A stretch of 64,000 nucleotides of DNA from Flavobacterium psychrophilum (GCA_945860385.1 CAMAQD010000001.1:127208-191207); one strand, 5' to 3'. Shown: positions 28,069 through 37,759, counted from the stretch's first letter. Notes: generated from the sequence alone by a model not told the origin. A program made the numbers and translations.

Positions 28069-30515
28069 TAAAAATCAACATTTACAGCAACTTTTATAGC
28101 TCTGTATTGTGCAACAACATCAAAACTATTTAGTATTTTCTGAATAGTTTTTTTTGTGCCTTGTAAGGACTGGTTGGTCGGAATCTTTATCATTATAGTT
28201 CTAATGTACTCGTTCCTAATTCTGGAAATTGGGGGTTCTTCCGGACCAAGAACCGGAATAGTAAAATTTTGCTGCAGTACTTGATACAACCACATCGAAC
28301 CTTCTTTGAGTTTGTCAAAATCCCTGTGCTTCAAGGTTAACTTTATCAGTTTAAAATAAGGAGGATATTTATAAATTTGTCTTTCATACAATTGCTCCTT
28401 ATACATTCCTATATAATTATTGTGAACCACTTGTTGAATGGTATTGTGGTCAGGATTATAGGTTTGAATTATGACTTTTCCTTGCTTTTCAGAACGACCC
28501 GAACGACCAGAAACCTGAGTCATCATTTGATAACTTCGTTCAAAAGCCCTGAAATCAGGATGATACAACATATTATCGGCATTCATAATTCCCACCAAAC
28601 TCACGTTGTCAAAATCTAAACCCTTGGCCAGCATTTGAGTTCCCACCAGAATTTCGACTTCTTGATTTTTGAAACTGTCAATGATTTTTTCGAAGCCAAA
28701 TTTCCCCCTTGTGGTATCTTGATCCATTCTTCCCACTTTGGCATTTGGAAATAGCTGAACCAATTCCTGCTGAATTTGTTCCGTTCCAAAACCTTTTGTA
28801 GTAAGATGCACGCTGGAACAATTGTGACAATTCGTTGGTTTAGCCATTGCATATCCGCAATAATGACAACGCAACTGATTCTTGTGCTTATGATAGGTCA
28901 AACTCACATCGCATTGTGGACATTGAGGTACGTGACCACAAGTCAAACATTCGATAATGGGAGAAAAGCCTCTGCGATTTTGAAATAAAATAACTTGTTC
29001 ACCCAAAGATAAAGCAGCGGTAATTTCCTCAATTAAAGTATCACTGAAATGACCTGTAACTTGTTTGCGGAAATATTTGTCTTTCAAATCCACTAATTCA
29101 ATTGCTGGCATTTTGACATCACCGTATCTTTTAGCAATTTCGACTAAACCATATTTCCCCGATTGGGAATTAAAATAGGTTTCAATACTTGGCGTAGCAG
29201 AACCCAAAAGCACTTTGGCTTTATGACTATTGGCCAAAACAATCGAAGCATCTCTGGCGTGATAGCGTGGCGCGGGATCGACTTGTTTGAAAGTTTGCTC
29301 GTGTTCTTCATCGACGATGATCAATCCCAAATTAGAAAATGGCAAGAAAAGTGCCGACCTGGCTCCGATAACAATTTGTGCTTTTGGCGAATGTTCTATA
29401 ACTTGTTGCCACACCTCTACCCTTTCGTTATTGCTGTATTTAGAATGAAAAACGGCTACTTTATGACCAAAATAATCGCGTAATCTTCCCACCAATTGAG
29501 TTGTTAAGGCAATTTCAGGCAACAAATACAGAATTTGTTTTTCTTCCTTAATATATTGTTCGATAAGTTTGATGTAGATTTCGGTTTTTCCGCTGGAAGT
29601 TACACCGTGCAAAAGGCAGACTTCTTTTTGAACAAAACTTTCCTTGATTTCCTCGAAAGCAGTTTGTTGTGCTTCGCTTAATTGCAGTAGTTCTTCCTTT
29701 GTTTTTCCTGAGAAATTAACACGATCAACCTGAATGTAATACTCTTCGAAAATTTCTTTGTCGATTAGTACTTTAACGATTGCCGAAGTGGATTTTGCTG
29801 CTTCGATCAACTTTTTTACGGTAATTGGTTTTTTCTCCGAAGCACTTAATTGAAAATAACTCAGCACAATTTCCTTTTGTTTATTGGCACTTTTAAGCAC
29901 TTCCAATAATTCACCTAAGCCTTCGTTTGAATCATATTTGGAATGTAATTTTACGTATCGAATGAGTTTTGGCGTGTAGGTTTCCAACATTTCTTCTTGA
30001 AGCACAAGAATATTTTTGTCTATCAATTTTTGAATGACAGGGAAAATATTCTTCTTGTTCAAAATATTCATTATATCCTGAACTTTCAAGGAACTTTGTT
30101 GTTGCAAGGCTTGATAAATAAGGAATTCATCATCCGTAAGCAGGCTTTCATCCACAAAACTCTCCAGCTTTTGCGAAATAATCGTTTCGCTTTCCAGCAA
30201 AAGTGCTGACGGCATTGCACCGCGGTACACATCGCCAATAGCACACATATAATAGGAAGCAATCCATTGCCAATGCGCGATTTGTATTTCGTTTACTAAG
30301 GGTTTTTCGTCAAGAATTTGGTGAATTTCCTTGGCTTCGTATAATGCAGGCTTATTTTGATGAAGTTCTATAACCAGTGCCGTATAGATTTTACTTTTGC
30401 CGAAAGGCACCGCTACTCTCATCCCTTTTTTGACATAATTATATTCGGATTCAGAAACGCTGTATGTAAACGTTTTGGCTAGGGAAAGCGGTAAAATTAC
30501 TTCTACAAAATGCAT
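28065..30515 (-). CDS. priA: Primosomal protein N' (replication restart helicase PriA)
   Basis: An 816-residue PriA. The N-terminal 3'-DNA-binding domain is followed by an SF2 helicase: Walker A GVTSSGKTEIYIKL, DEEHEQTFKQ (DEEH box), GSATPSIE, and VSGRSGRSEKQG (motif VI). The zinc-binding region CLTCGHVPQCPQCDVSLTYH through CHYCG and CHNC holds eight cysteines. It reloads the replisome at stalled forks. Length is slightly above the E. coli enzyme, as usual for Bacteroidetes. The next gene upstream, BrkB-like, ends 1 bp before its start. Confidence 0.97.
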   Translation of the reverse strand: MHFVEVILPLSLAKTFTYSVSESEYNYVKKGMRVAVPFGKSKIYTALVIELHQNKPALYEAKEIHQILDEKPLVNEIQIAHWQWIASYYMCAIGDVYRGAMPSALLLESETIISQKLESFVDESLLTDDEFLIYQALQQQSSLKVQDIMNILNKKNIFPVIQKLIDKNILVLQEEMLETYTPKLIRYVKLHSKYDSNEGLGELLEVLKSANKQKEIVLSYFQLSASEKKPITVKKLIEAAKSTSAIVKVLIDKEIFEEYYIQVDRVNFSGKTKEELLQLSEAQQTAFEEIKESFVQKEVCLLHGVTSSGKTEIYIKLIEQYIKEEKQILYLLPEIALTTQLVGRLRDYFGHKVAVFHSKYSNNERVEVWQQVIEHSPKAQIVIGARSALFLPFSNLGLIIVDEEHEQTFKQVDPAPRYHARDASIVLANSHKAKVLLGSATPSIETYFNSQSGKYGLVEIAKRYGDVKMPAIELVDLKDKYFRKQVTGHFSDTLIEEITAALSLGEQVILFQNRRGFSPIIECLTCGHVPQCPQCDVSLTYHKHKNQLRCHYCGYAMAKPTNCHNCSSVHLTTKGFGTEQIQQELVQLFPNAKVGRMDQDTTRGKFGFEKIIDSFKNQEVEILVGTQMLAKGLDFDNVSLVGIMNADNMLYHPDFRAFERSYQMMTQVSGRSGRSEKQGKVIIQTYNPDHNTIQQVVHNNYIGMYKEQLYERQIYKYPPYFKLIKLTLKHRDFDKLKEGSMWLYQVLQQNFTIPVLGPEEPPISRIRNEYIRTIMIKIPTNQSLQGTKKTIQKILNSFDVVAQYRAIKVAVNVDFY

Positions 30516-31484
30516 TTATTCTTTGGTATTAGATTCTACTAAAGTTTTAGTACGAAGGGGAGTTTTAGCATGAGCAGTCCGTAATTTATTGATAGTTGCA
30601 TTCAACTCAAAACCTAATAACAAAATCATACAGTTTATCCAGATGTAAAACATCATAATTAAGAGCGTTCCAATGGAACCATACAACTCATTGTATTTTG
30701 AAAACCGAAGTACCCAAATTCCAAAAATATAGGAATCTAAAATTATTAATACGGTGGTGAAAACAGAACCAATCGAAATAAATACGCGGTTTTTATCGTG
30801 AGTGGTTCCAAATTTAAATAGTGTAGAAGTGGTGATTAAAATCATCAAAATAACAAAGGCGTATCTTCCTAAAATTATCAGAGGAATTCTGTCACTTAAA
30901 ACATCCTGAATCATGGTGTATTGTATAAATACCTCAAAAACCACAATAATGGCTATGGTTGCCAACAATAAAAAAGATAAAATCAAAGACATTCCTAAAG
31001 CTACAAAGTATTGATGCCAGAACTTTCTTTTAACAAGTACGTGTTTTGACGATTCAAAACCTCCTAAAATACCATTCAACCCATTTGCCATTAGGAAAAT
31101 GGACAATATAAATCCCGAAGAAAGTAATCCAGAGTGACTGGTATTCAGAATATCACTGATGATTTTATAAATAGCATCATAGGTATTTGGCGGCACACCT
31201 TCCTTTACAAATAGAAGAAAATCGTCCTGAAATCCTTCGATAGGAATAAAAGGAATTAGATTTAAAATAAATAAGGCGAAGGGAAACAATGCCATAAAAA
31301 AGCTGAATGCAATGGAACTAGCGTGATACGTCAATCCTCCTTCGAGTATTCCTACGATATACAATTCCATTAAATCATAAAAAGACAATCCTTCTAACCA
31401 CGGGAGTTTAATTCTCTTTAATGGCCGAACTAAATTGCGTAGTATTGGAATTTTCTCGATGCTTTCCTCTATTTCTTTACTCAT
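30516..31484 (-). CDS. YihY/BrkB-family membrane protein
   Basis: A 322-residue integral membrane protein with six hydrophobic helices. The family core (LTYHASSIAFSFFMALFPFA and SKYNELYGSIGTLLIMMFYI, then MILLLGFELNA) identifies YihY/BrkB (UPF0761, formerly and wrongly called ribonuclease BN). The role is unclear; transport or envelope functions have been proposed. Its stop is adjacent to the priA start, which suggests a joint transcript. The 185 bp to menB (31485-31669) hold nothing I recognise. Confidence 0.9.
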   Translation of the reverse strand: MSKEIEESIEKIPILRNLVRPLKRIKLPWLEGLSFYDLMELYIVGILEGGLTYHASSIAFSFFMALFPFALFILNLIPFIPIEGFQDDFLLFVKEGVPPNTYDAIYKIISDILNTSHSGLLSSGFILSIFLMANGLNGILGGFESSKHVLVKRKFWHQYFVALGMSLILSFLLLATIAIIVVFEVFIQYTMIQDVLSDRIPLIILGRYAFVILMILITTSTLFKFGTTHDKNRVFISIGSVFTTVLIILDSYIFGIWVLRFSKYNELYGSIGTLLIMMFYIWINCMILLLGFELNATINKLRTAHAKTPLRTKTLVESNTKE

Positions 31485-31669
31485 TTTTTAGTGTGCAGGT
31501 TTCCGATTTAAGGTTGGTATAAGTATAAAAATTTATCCGGATTATTCATCCTAAAGTTCGATTGTTTTCTGACTTCAAGACTTTTTGCAGGCTACTACAT
31601 CCTGAAATCTCATAATTTTCTACAACCCGTTTTAATGCTACCTGAAAATATGAAATCTGAAAACTTCCT

Positions 31670-32500
31670 TTATGGTAACCATTTTTTTTCGAAGTTGGGT
31701 TTTCTTTTTTCCAGGAAAGCGTTTCGACCTTCTTTGGCTTCATCGGTCATATAGGCCAATCTTGTGGCTTCGCCGGCAAAGATTTGTTGGCCTACCATTC
31801 CATCATCGGTTAGGTTCATGGCGAATTTTAGCATTTTGATTGAGGTGGGTGATTTTTCCATAATTTCTTGTGCCCATTGGTAGGCAGTATCTTCGAGTTC
31901 TGCGTGCGGAATCACGGCATTGACCATTCCCATCTCCATCGCTTCCTGAGCGGAATAATTGCGTCCTAAGAAGAAGATTTCACGTGCTTTTTTCTGTCCC
32001 ACCATTTTGGCCAAATAAGCCGAACCATAGCCTGCATCAAAACTAGTAACATCGGCATCGGTTTGTTTAAAAATGGCGTGTTCTTTGCTGGCTAAAGACA
32101 AATCGCATACTACGTGCAAACTGTGTCCGCCACCTACAGCCCAACCAGGAACTACGGCAATAACCACTTTGGGCATAAAGCGAATCAATCGTTGCACTTC
32201 GAGAATATTCAGACGGTGTTGCCCGTCTTCGCCTACATAGCCTTGATGGCCCCGAGCATTTTGATCGCCACCACTGCAAAAGGAATAAACGCCATCTTTA
32301 GTCGATGGTCCTTCTGCCGAAAGCAACACCACTCCTATCGAAGTGTCTTCCTGAGCATCATAAAAAGCCTGGTACAATTCTGAGGTAGTTTTGGGGCGAA
32401 AAGCATTGCGAACATTAGGTCTGTTGAAGGCTATTCGGGCTACCCCATCGCATTTTTTATAGGTGATGTCCTCGTATTCTTTAACGGTTATCCAATCCAT
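31670..32500 (-). CDS. menB: 1,4-dihydroxy-2-naphthoyl-CoA synthase
   Basis: A 276-residue crotonase-fold enzyme that cyclises o-succinylbenzoyl-CoA in menaquinone synthesis. The signature segments are GVARIAFNRPNVRNAFRP, FCSGGDQNARGHQGY (oxyanion hole GGDQ), PGWAVGGGHSLHVVCDL, FDAGYGSAYLAKMVGQKKAR (Tyr/Asp region) and a C-terminus ending FEKKWLP. Length matches MenB. It is single here, without other men genes. It marks the right edge of the mostly core part of the window. Confidence 0.95.
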   Translation of the reverse strand: MDWITVKEYEDITYKKCDGVARIAFNRPNVRNAFRPKTTSELYQAFYDAQEDTSIGVVLLSAEGPSTKDGVYSFCSGGDQNARGHQGYVGEDGQHRLNILEVQRLIRFMPKVVIAVVPGWAVGGGHSLHVVCDLSLASKEHAIFKQTDADVTSFDAGYGSAYLAKMVGQKKAREIFFLGRNYSAQEAMEMGMVNAVIPHAELEDTAYQWAQEIMEKSPTSIKMLKFAMNLTDDGMVGQQIFAGEATRLAYMTDEAKEGRNAFLEKRKPNFEKKWLP

Positions 32501-32752
32501 TATTGTGGTTTTAAATTATAAATGTAAAAATAGCGCATTTTTTAGATTTATCTAATACTTCTGAAATTAAATAGTGAGTAGAAAGTTCTCAAAAATTCGT
32601 ACTAAAACTATTTTTAACTATATTTACAGCGAATACGTATAAAATAAATGTTAAATCAGAAACCTCTATTTTCTGATTATCAAAATAATATAAAGTAAAC
32701 ACACTTATTTAACTGGTTTAAAAGTGTCCTTTATTTCAATTATTTTCTAGCT

Positions 32753-33607
32753 ATGACTCTTAAAAAGACCTTTTTTTATCATCTATTGTTTCTAACAGTT
32801 GGCACAATTACGTTTGCACAACAAGTAGATAGTAGCAGTTTTGATAGTCCAATTTGCAGTAATACTATAGATTCCACTTCAGTGAGTTCAGCGGAAACTC
32901 AAATTGTGCTGCAGGACAGTCTGATTCCCACCTTAGATTCGATTGCCCCCGCTGCTGCGAAGGATTCCCTTATTTATCCGGCACCCTATCGCGATTGGAG
33001 AAGATTGGGATACAACAGCAGTATGTTTGTAGGCACTACCGTTATTGCTTTTGGTGTACTTTGGGTAATGCCCGAAAGTGTCACCCATTGGGACAAAGAG
33101 CAGATGAAGGAAAACGGTATTTTATGGAAATGGAAAGAAAATGTAAAAGCCGGACCTGTTTGGGACGAAGACAATTGGGTACTCAACTGGGTTACGCACC
33201 CGTATTGCGGCGGTGTTTATTATATGACTGCCCGCAGTAGCGGATTTACGGTTATAGAATCTTTTGGATATTCCACTATTATGTCGACCTTCTTTTGGGA
33301 ATATGGCATCGAAGCCTTTGCCGAAATCCCTTCTATTCAAGACCTAATCATCACGCCAGTGGTGGGATCGGTAGTGGGGGAAGGATTCTTTTATGCCAAG
33401 AAATCAATACTACGACACGACAAAAAAGTGTTACAATCAAAGTTTTTGGGGATGACGTCCTTATTTTTAATCGATCCGTTCAACACTATTTTAGACGGCT
33501 TTGGGTACAAAGACAAGGTCAAAACCCAAATGAATATTGCTCCTGTGGGTGTCAATCAGTTTACCAAAGCTGCTATTTGGGGCGTTCAGTTTTCGGCGAG
33601 GTTTTAG
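32753..33607 (+). CDS. DUF3943 domain-containing exported protein
   Basis: A 284-residue protein with a signal peptide (MTLKKTFFYHLLFLTVGTIT then FAQQ). The mature part starts with a low-complexity Ser/Asp/Ala linker (33-75), then a domain with NYVTHPYCGGVYY-like text (NWVTHPYCGGVYYMTARSSG), SYSTIMSTFFWEYGIEAFAE-like text and PVVGSVVGEGFF, which fits the DUF3943 family of membrane-embedded or outer-membrane-associated proteins. Function is unknown. The 252 bp upstream (32501-32752) are A/T-rich with no clear motif. Overlapping open frames on both strands inside it are shadows. Confidence 0.8.
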   Translation: MTLKKTFFYHLLFLTVGTITFAQQVDSSSFDSPICSNTIDSTSVSSAETQIVLQDSLIPTLDSIAPAAAKDSLIYPAPYRDWRRLGYNSSMFVGTTVIAFGVLWVMPESVTHWDKEQMKENGILWKWKENVKAGPVWDEDNWVLNWVTHPYCGGVYYMTARSSGFTVIESFGYSTIMSTFFWEYGIEAFAEIPSIQDLIITPVVGSVVGEGFFYAKKSILRHDKKVLQSKFLGMTSLFLIDPFNTILDGFGYKDKVKTQMNIAPVGVNQFTKAAIWGVQFSARF

Positions 33608-33796
33608 ATTGATTGCATAACCTGCTTAGGAGTTAATTGGTTAACCGTTTAGGTTTGTATTTTACCGCAACCTTAAATTATTATTCTCTACCCGAAAATT
33701 GCATTCAGAAATAGCCTTTGTTCTTTTACAGACGAAAAAAAAGTTGTTTTATTCGATTTAAGGACAAAAATGCACATTGTATTGTGCAGAGTTATG

Positions 33797-33832
33797 GGTT
33801 TTGGGACGCGGATTATGAGAATTGGAGCGGAT
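33797..33832 (+). repeat. GACGCGGATTATG-type degenerate repeat
   Basis: The stretch GGGACGCGGATTATGAGAAT followed by TGGAGCGGATTTTTATTG recurs at about 51079-51110 (GGGACGCGGATTATGCGGAT...) and in shortened form at about 40698-40750. Non-coding. Confidence 0.65.
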
Positions 33833-33854
33833 TTTTATTGTTGGTGAGGAAGAT

Positions 33855-33915
33855 AGCCCGCGAACGCTACAATTTAACTATTAATTTATGGAGGTGCTTG
33901 TCGCAGACGAGCACC
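33855..33915 (+). repeat. CTCGTC-hairpin dispersed repeat, copy 1 (divergent)
   Basis: Copy 1 of six in this window: AGCCCGCGAACGCTACAATTT, then ATTAATTTATGGAGGTGCTT and GTCGCAGACGAGCACC. It carries the core hairpin in the form GTCGCAGAC. The 33608-34137 gap otherwise has no convincing gene; the open frame 33718-34029 runs through this repeat. Confidence 0.7.
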
Positions 33916-34137
33916 AAATTGAAGGGGAAATCCCTTGAATGTGTTGCATCATTAAAGATACAAACTGTTAGTTTTTCTTACAAGTATTTTAGTACATTTG
34001 TCACAAGAATTGTGGAAGTATTTTCGTAATCTGACGTTGTAGCCAATTGTAGCAACCGTTCTGATTGATAATTCGTTCAAATGGTATTGCAGAAAATCTA
34101 AATTTAATAGTACAATTTAACTTTAAATCATTTTATT

Positions 34138-34794
34138 TTGAAAAATCTAACCTTAGAAACGATCTTTAAGAAAGACTCGTTGCTTTTATTAGCGAAAATT
34201 TTTGTGCCACCATCCTTTTTTTTAGTTTTGCTATATGTTGCAGCAAAAATGAAAGGTATCGATTTTAGTTACATTTCACGTGATCCGATTCAATTACTTA
34301 ATGGTAAACCTTACACAGGATTACTATCAAATACAGGAATACTATTTTGGTGCTTCACAACAGCCATTCTTTTCTTTTCAGCAAAAATCGCCCGCAATCT
34401 GGGCAGACCTAAAATCTTGTATCAGTTTTTCTTTTTTGCGGGACTTTTGACTTTACTAATGTTGGTTGATGATTTTTTTTTATTTCATGATGTAATATGT
34501 CCAGAGTACCTGCATCTGAACGAGATTTTCTTTTATATTTTCTATGGCTTATCTGTTGTATCGCTGCTGTATTTCTTTCGTAAAGTTATTCTTGAATCCG
34601 ACTATGTTTTGCTCCTTCTTGCATTTGGTCTATTGGCAGGTTCTGTACTAATGGATCTTGATATTGTAAATTCAATGGGCATCTATCTGCCCGGTTCATG
34701 GGTAATAGAGGACGGTTTCAAATTCATGGGGATTATTAGCTGGTTCGTTTATTTTGTAAGAATTTGTTATAGTAATATTAAGCCTGTTCAATAA
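34138..34794 (+). CDS. Polytopic membrane protein of unknown function
   Basis: A 218-residue membrane protein with about six hydrophobic helices (for example residues 18-37, 62-82, 95-118, 127-148, 156-175, 190-212). The start is a TTG codon at 34138; no ATG precedes the first helix, and the next Met (about residue 38) would delete it. I do not recognise the family. It has acidic residues in helices (LMLVDDFFLFHDVICPEYL), which might bind metal or substrate. It lies between a repeat-rich gap and a degraded hydrolase fragment. Confidence 0.65.
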   Translation: MKNLTLETIFKKDSLLLLAKIFVPPSFFLVLLYVAAKMKGIDFSYISRDPIQLLNGKPYTGLLSNTGILFWCFTTAILFFSAKIARNLGRPKILYQFFFFAGLLTLLMLVDDFFLFHDVICPEYLHLNEIFFYIFYGLSVVSLLYFFRKVILESDYVLLLLAFGLLAGSVLMDLDIVNSMGIYLPGSWVIEDGFKFMGIISWFVYFVRICYSNIKPVQ

Positions 34795-34834
34795 GGAAAT
34801 AACAGGGTATAGATAGTTGTCCCATTCCAATTTT

Positions 34835-35154
34835 TTACTCTTCCATCACAGGCAATTCGGTATAGGTTGCCTACTGATTATTGCAATAAATGGTATGAGT
34901 AGCTTTACTAAAATCACTCCCTTTTACTTCAAAAATATTCGGAATGTATTTTTGTGGATTGCGATCGATAATTGGGAACCATGTACTTTGTCTCTGAATC
35001 ATCATTTGATGTCCTTTAAAAAAGGATGATTGCTATCGTGTAAATCAATAACGAACTCATATACGTTACCGGGCTCCAATAGAGTGGTTTTTCTGTCCCA
35101 TCTGAAGATGTAGCTATGAAAAATGATTTGCCCTTTGAAGGATTGAAGGTTGAG
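34835..35154 (-). pseudogene. Remnant of a CocE/NonD-family (S15-like) hydrolase, C-terminal part
   Basis: Translating the minus strand gives the C-terminal jelly-roll domain of CocE/NonD peptidase-hydrolases: WDRKTTLLEPGNVYEFVIDL, then DSNHPFLK, then after a frameshift near 35006 GHQMMIQRQSTWFPIIDRNP and QKYIPNIFEVKGSDFSKATH. An in-frame TAG follows TIYCNNQ, after which TYTELPVME and the original TAA (34835-34837) are still readable. One frameshift, one nonsense codon and no N-terminal catalytic part make it a pseudogene. It abuts the stop codon of the next hydrolase gene (35155). Confidence 0.8.
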
Positions 35155-36090
35155 TTATTCCTGCTTTAGTAACCAGTTGATTAATTCGTCATTATCTACG
35201 ATACTCCAAGAATGGGGATGTCTTCTGTTGTCCGGTTTTCTGTATCCTTTATTTTGGGTTGTTATTAAGGCTACGTTTTCATTTCCAAGTCGTTGCAGTT
35301 CGTTAATCATTGCTGAACCTTCTGTCGCGTTCATACTGGTAAAGTCGGCGGCGCGTTCTTTTAACCACCATTTTATGTCGGGTTCTGTGTAAATTCTCAA
35401 GGGGATTTTTATCAGTTTTTTAATGGCAGTTTGGGTGGTATCTGAAAATGAGTACGGCGAAATATCGTAATAGGCGGCTCGGTTTGTTATTGGACTTCCA
35501 CCGGTTTCTTTTTCGAGTCTGTCTATCATATAGACATTCTCTGGATTGGCTTCGGTTTTTATTGATAATCGGATGTCTCTTTTTGCGGAGTTATAAAATC
35601 TTTCAAAGTCCAGTGGTGGGTCGATTGCAAAAACTGCTGTGGGTTTTATTGCTGCGTTTTCGGCATATTTGATGGCGCAACTGCCCCCAATTGAAAATCC
35701 ACCCACGTACCATTTCTTGCCTATATCTTTGTGTTTAGTGGTTACCTCTTTTATAATTCTGTTCAAAGTTTGCTGGCTTGCATTATCGACACCAAAAGAT
35801 AAAGCACCGTCCTGAAAAGTGGGGATAATGGTCAGTATGCCGTTTTGAGCTAACTTTTGGGGTAAGTCCGTCTGCAATAAAACATCTTCTGCTGTTTCTC
35901 CAAAACCAGGAATAAGAAACAGATAGCCTGAGTAAGGCCGATTTTGTGGATATAGTAGGGTATAATAGTTTTTCGTTGTGTCTGTTTTGTCCAGAAAAAC
36001 TTTCTCGGTTTTGGGGTTGGCTATTTGCTGTGCCTTACCATTGAAGGTAAAACATAAAAAAGTCAGTAGTATTAAAAAAAGTCTTTTCAT
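35155..36090 (-). CDS. Exported alpha/beta hydrolase
   Basis: A 311-residue protein with signal peptide MKRLFLILLTFLCFTFNGKA. The mature part is an alpha/beta hydrolase: PYSGYLFLIPGFGETAEDVL, the nucleophile elbow in KKWYVGGFSIGGSCAIKYA (G-x-S-x-G) and a C-terminal His in NRRHPHSWSIVD. The substrate is unknown; an esterase or peptidase is plausible. Its stop lies directly against a degraded CocE-type tail. Its first 40 bp and upstream region are copied at 39880-40041. Confidence 0.82.
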   Translation of the reverse strand: MKRLFLILLTFLCFTFNGKAQQIANPKTEKVFLDKTDTTKNYYTLLYPQNRPYSGYLFLIPGFGETAEDVLLQTDLPQKLAQNGILTIIPTFQDGALSFGVDNASQQTLNRIIKEVTTKHKDIGKKWYVGGFSIGGSCAIKYAENAAIKPTAVFAIDPPLDFERFYNSAKRDIRLSIKTEANPENVYMIDRLEKETGGSPITNRAAYYDISPYSFSDTTQTAIKKLIKIPLRIYTEPDIKWWLKERAADFTSMNATEGSAMINELQRLGNENVALITTQNKGYRKPDNRRHPHSWSIVDNDELINWLLKQE

Positions 36091-36210
36091 ATCCGTCTGT
36101 TGTTAGTTTAGATTGTTAGTATGCTTGCAGCTGAGGTATACCGCATTGCAAACGCTTCAATTTGATTATTAATTTAAGTAGGTACTCGTCGCAGAGAAGC
36201 AGCAGTGGGG
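36050..36210 (-). repeat. Segment duplicated at 39880-40041 (source copy)
   Basis: About 160 bp covering the first codons of the hydrolase gene and its upstream DNA, including CTCGTC-repeat copy 2 (36137-36208). It matches 39880-40041 nearly base for base. The hydrolase ATG here (36088-36090) is ATA in the other copy. Confidence 0.88.
36137..36208 (+). repeat. CTCGTC-hairpin dispersed repeat, copy 2
   Basis: TATACCGCATTGCAAACGCT, then TTAATTTAAGTAGGTACTCG and GCAGAGAAGCAGCAGTGGGG. One base change weakens the hairpin. It is followed by GATTTCGTGCGGGAGCGGGG (about 36250-36269), a phrase that recurs near 52617. Confidence 0.85.
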
Positions 36211-36297
36211 TATGAAACCACACGAAAGAATTGACTTCGTCGAATCTGCGATTTCGTGCGGGAGCGGGGGCCAAACGGCTTTTGGCTGCTGTATTTT

Positions 36298-37455
36298 CTA
36301 CTTTATTCTGTTGTATTTTTTTAGTACTTCAATAAGTAATTCATGAGGAAGTCCATAGGCCTTGTTGCCATTTATACCTTCCATTGTCTCTGCTGCCACC
36401 ATCGCATTAATAATGGCTTCTTCAACAGCCTGTACCGTTGCATCAAATAAAGGGTCAATTAAATCATTTGGCAGTTGGTCCACTTTTGTAAAACTATCTC
36501 TCTGAAAAGCTGCTGGATTTGCCGTAGAAAATGCTATAAATAGGTCCCCAGAACCGTTTTCGCCACGACCTCCTACTATGCCTATACCGAGAGGAACTCT
36601 TGCCGCAATTCTTTTTAATTGATGGGGCAACAAGGGTGCATCTGTTGCTACCACAACAATGATAGAACCATCACCGGGTTGATACGATGGAGGTGCTTTA
36701 AATTCATAATTCAAAGTGTCTTTTAATTCTTCGCCAACAGGTACTCCTGCGACTGTGAAACTTTTTTTATCTCCAAAATTGGATTGCACTAAAACACCAA
36801 CGGTATAGGTAGAATCTTTAATTTTTACCATTCTTGATGCTGTTCCTGTTCCTCCTTTAAAACCCAAGCACATCATTCCGGTACCACCACCAACATTACC
36901 TTCCGTTATAGGACCTGATTTGGCAGTATCCAAGGCTTCGTAAGCATTACTTTCTTTTATATGAAAACCATAAATATCATTTAAAAAACCATCATAAGTT
37001 TCTGCAACGACAGGATAGGTATACCAAAAATCTTCTTTGTACCAGCCTGTTTTTACAAACCATTTCAATACGGCATCTCTCACCACACCGACACTATTGG
37101 TATTTGTTATCATAATGGGTGTTTCCAAAAACCCTGATTCTGTTACCCAGGTCGTACCTGTCATTTCTCCATTTCCGTTCAGCGAATACCAATTGGCAAA
37201 AACCGGATTGTTGTTTCTTCCTCTTGGTAAAATAGCAGTAACTCCTGTTCTCACGGGGCCTTGTCCTCGAACGTTTTTGCCTTGTCCTGAAATAATGGTG
37301 CTGTAGCCCACTTCGACCCCTTTCACATCTGTTATTGCATTGAACTTGCCTGGAACACCGTTAAAAGGAATTCCAATGTCTCTCGCTCTTGGTTTCTGTG
37401 CAAAGATTGAGGATTGAATCAGTAACAGCAAGCAAAGTAATTTATAATATTTCAT
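36298..37455 (-). CDS. P1-family peptidase (DmpA-like aminopeptidase), exported
   Basis: A 385-residue protein with signal peptide MKYYKLLCLLLLIQSSIFAQ. The P1/DmpA fold is shown by RARDIGIPFNGVPGKFNAIT, DVKGVEVGYSTI, TVGVLVQSNFG, and the autocleavage/nucleophile region GDGSIIVVVATDAPLLPHQL (Ser after GDG). These Ntn-type hydrolases cleave themselves before the Ser and act as aminopeptidases on D- or L-residues. Length and segment order are complete. It is presumably periplasmic. Confidence 0.92.
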   Translation of the reverse strand: MKYYKLLCLLLLIQSSIFAQKPRARDIGIPFNGVPGKFNAITDVKGVEVGYSTIISGQGKNVRGQGPVRTGVTAILPRGRNNNPVFANWYSLNGNGEMTGTTWVTESGFLETPIMITNTNSVGVVRDAVLKWFVKTGWYKEDFWYTYPVVAETYDGFLNDIYGFHIKESNAYEALDTAKSGPITEGNVGGGTGMMCLGFKGGTGTASRMVKIKDSTYTVGVLVQSNFGDKKSFTVAGVPVGEELKDTLNYEFKAPPSYQPGDGSIIVVVATDAPLLPHQLKRIAARVPLGIGIVGGRGENGSGDLFIAFSTANPAAFQRDSFTKVDQLPNDLIDPLFDATVQAVEEAIINAMVAAETMEGINGNKAYGLPHELLIEVLKKYNRIK

Positions 37456-37759
37456 CTTGGTCCATTGTTAATTAGTACTCTGCACTGTGGCTGCCCAGTT
37501 TTAAATAGGTCTGAAGCTATCAGAGGTATCATCCTAAAATAGGGAGGCTTTGTCTGATCAATGCCATGCTTAACTATTTTCAAATATACATAAATATCAA
37601 TCTCCGTTTTAGATTTCTTTGAAAACCTTGTGGAGTAGTGCTGATAGTGTGGTTGTTGGCTATCGGTTATGAGTTAACTGTTAGGGGAATTTGACTCTTA
37701 ATTTATTTAGGTACTCGTCGCAGACGAGCAACAATGGGTGTGGGAACCAGATCGAGTGT
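37456..37759. other. 304-bp gene-free stretch with CTCGTC-repeat copy 3
   Basis: Non-coding A/T-rich DNA between the P1 peptidase and the SRPBCC gene. The only recognisable content is CTCGTC-repeat copy 3 at about 37692-37740 (TTAATTTATTTAGGTACTCG, then TCGCAGACGAGCAACAATGG). The rest shows nothing I can assign. Confidence 0.7.
37692..37740 (+). repeat. CTCGTC-hairpin dispersed repeat, copy 3
   Basis: The right half of the repeat only: it contains the perfect inverted repeat CTCGTC-GCA-GACGAG. The left ACCGCGTTGCAAACGC part seen in copies 2, 4, 5 and 6 is missing. Confidence 0.8.

Noticed and set aside
33295..33612. 105-codon and other overlapping frames inside the DUF3943 gene
   Set aside because: The frame at 32753 has a signal peptide and a family match. 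The others are shadows in alternate frames.
33718..34029. 103-codon open frame
   Set aside because: It crosses dispersed repeat copy 1 and a GACGCGGATT repeat, and the predicted protein has no recognisable features.
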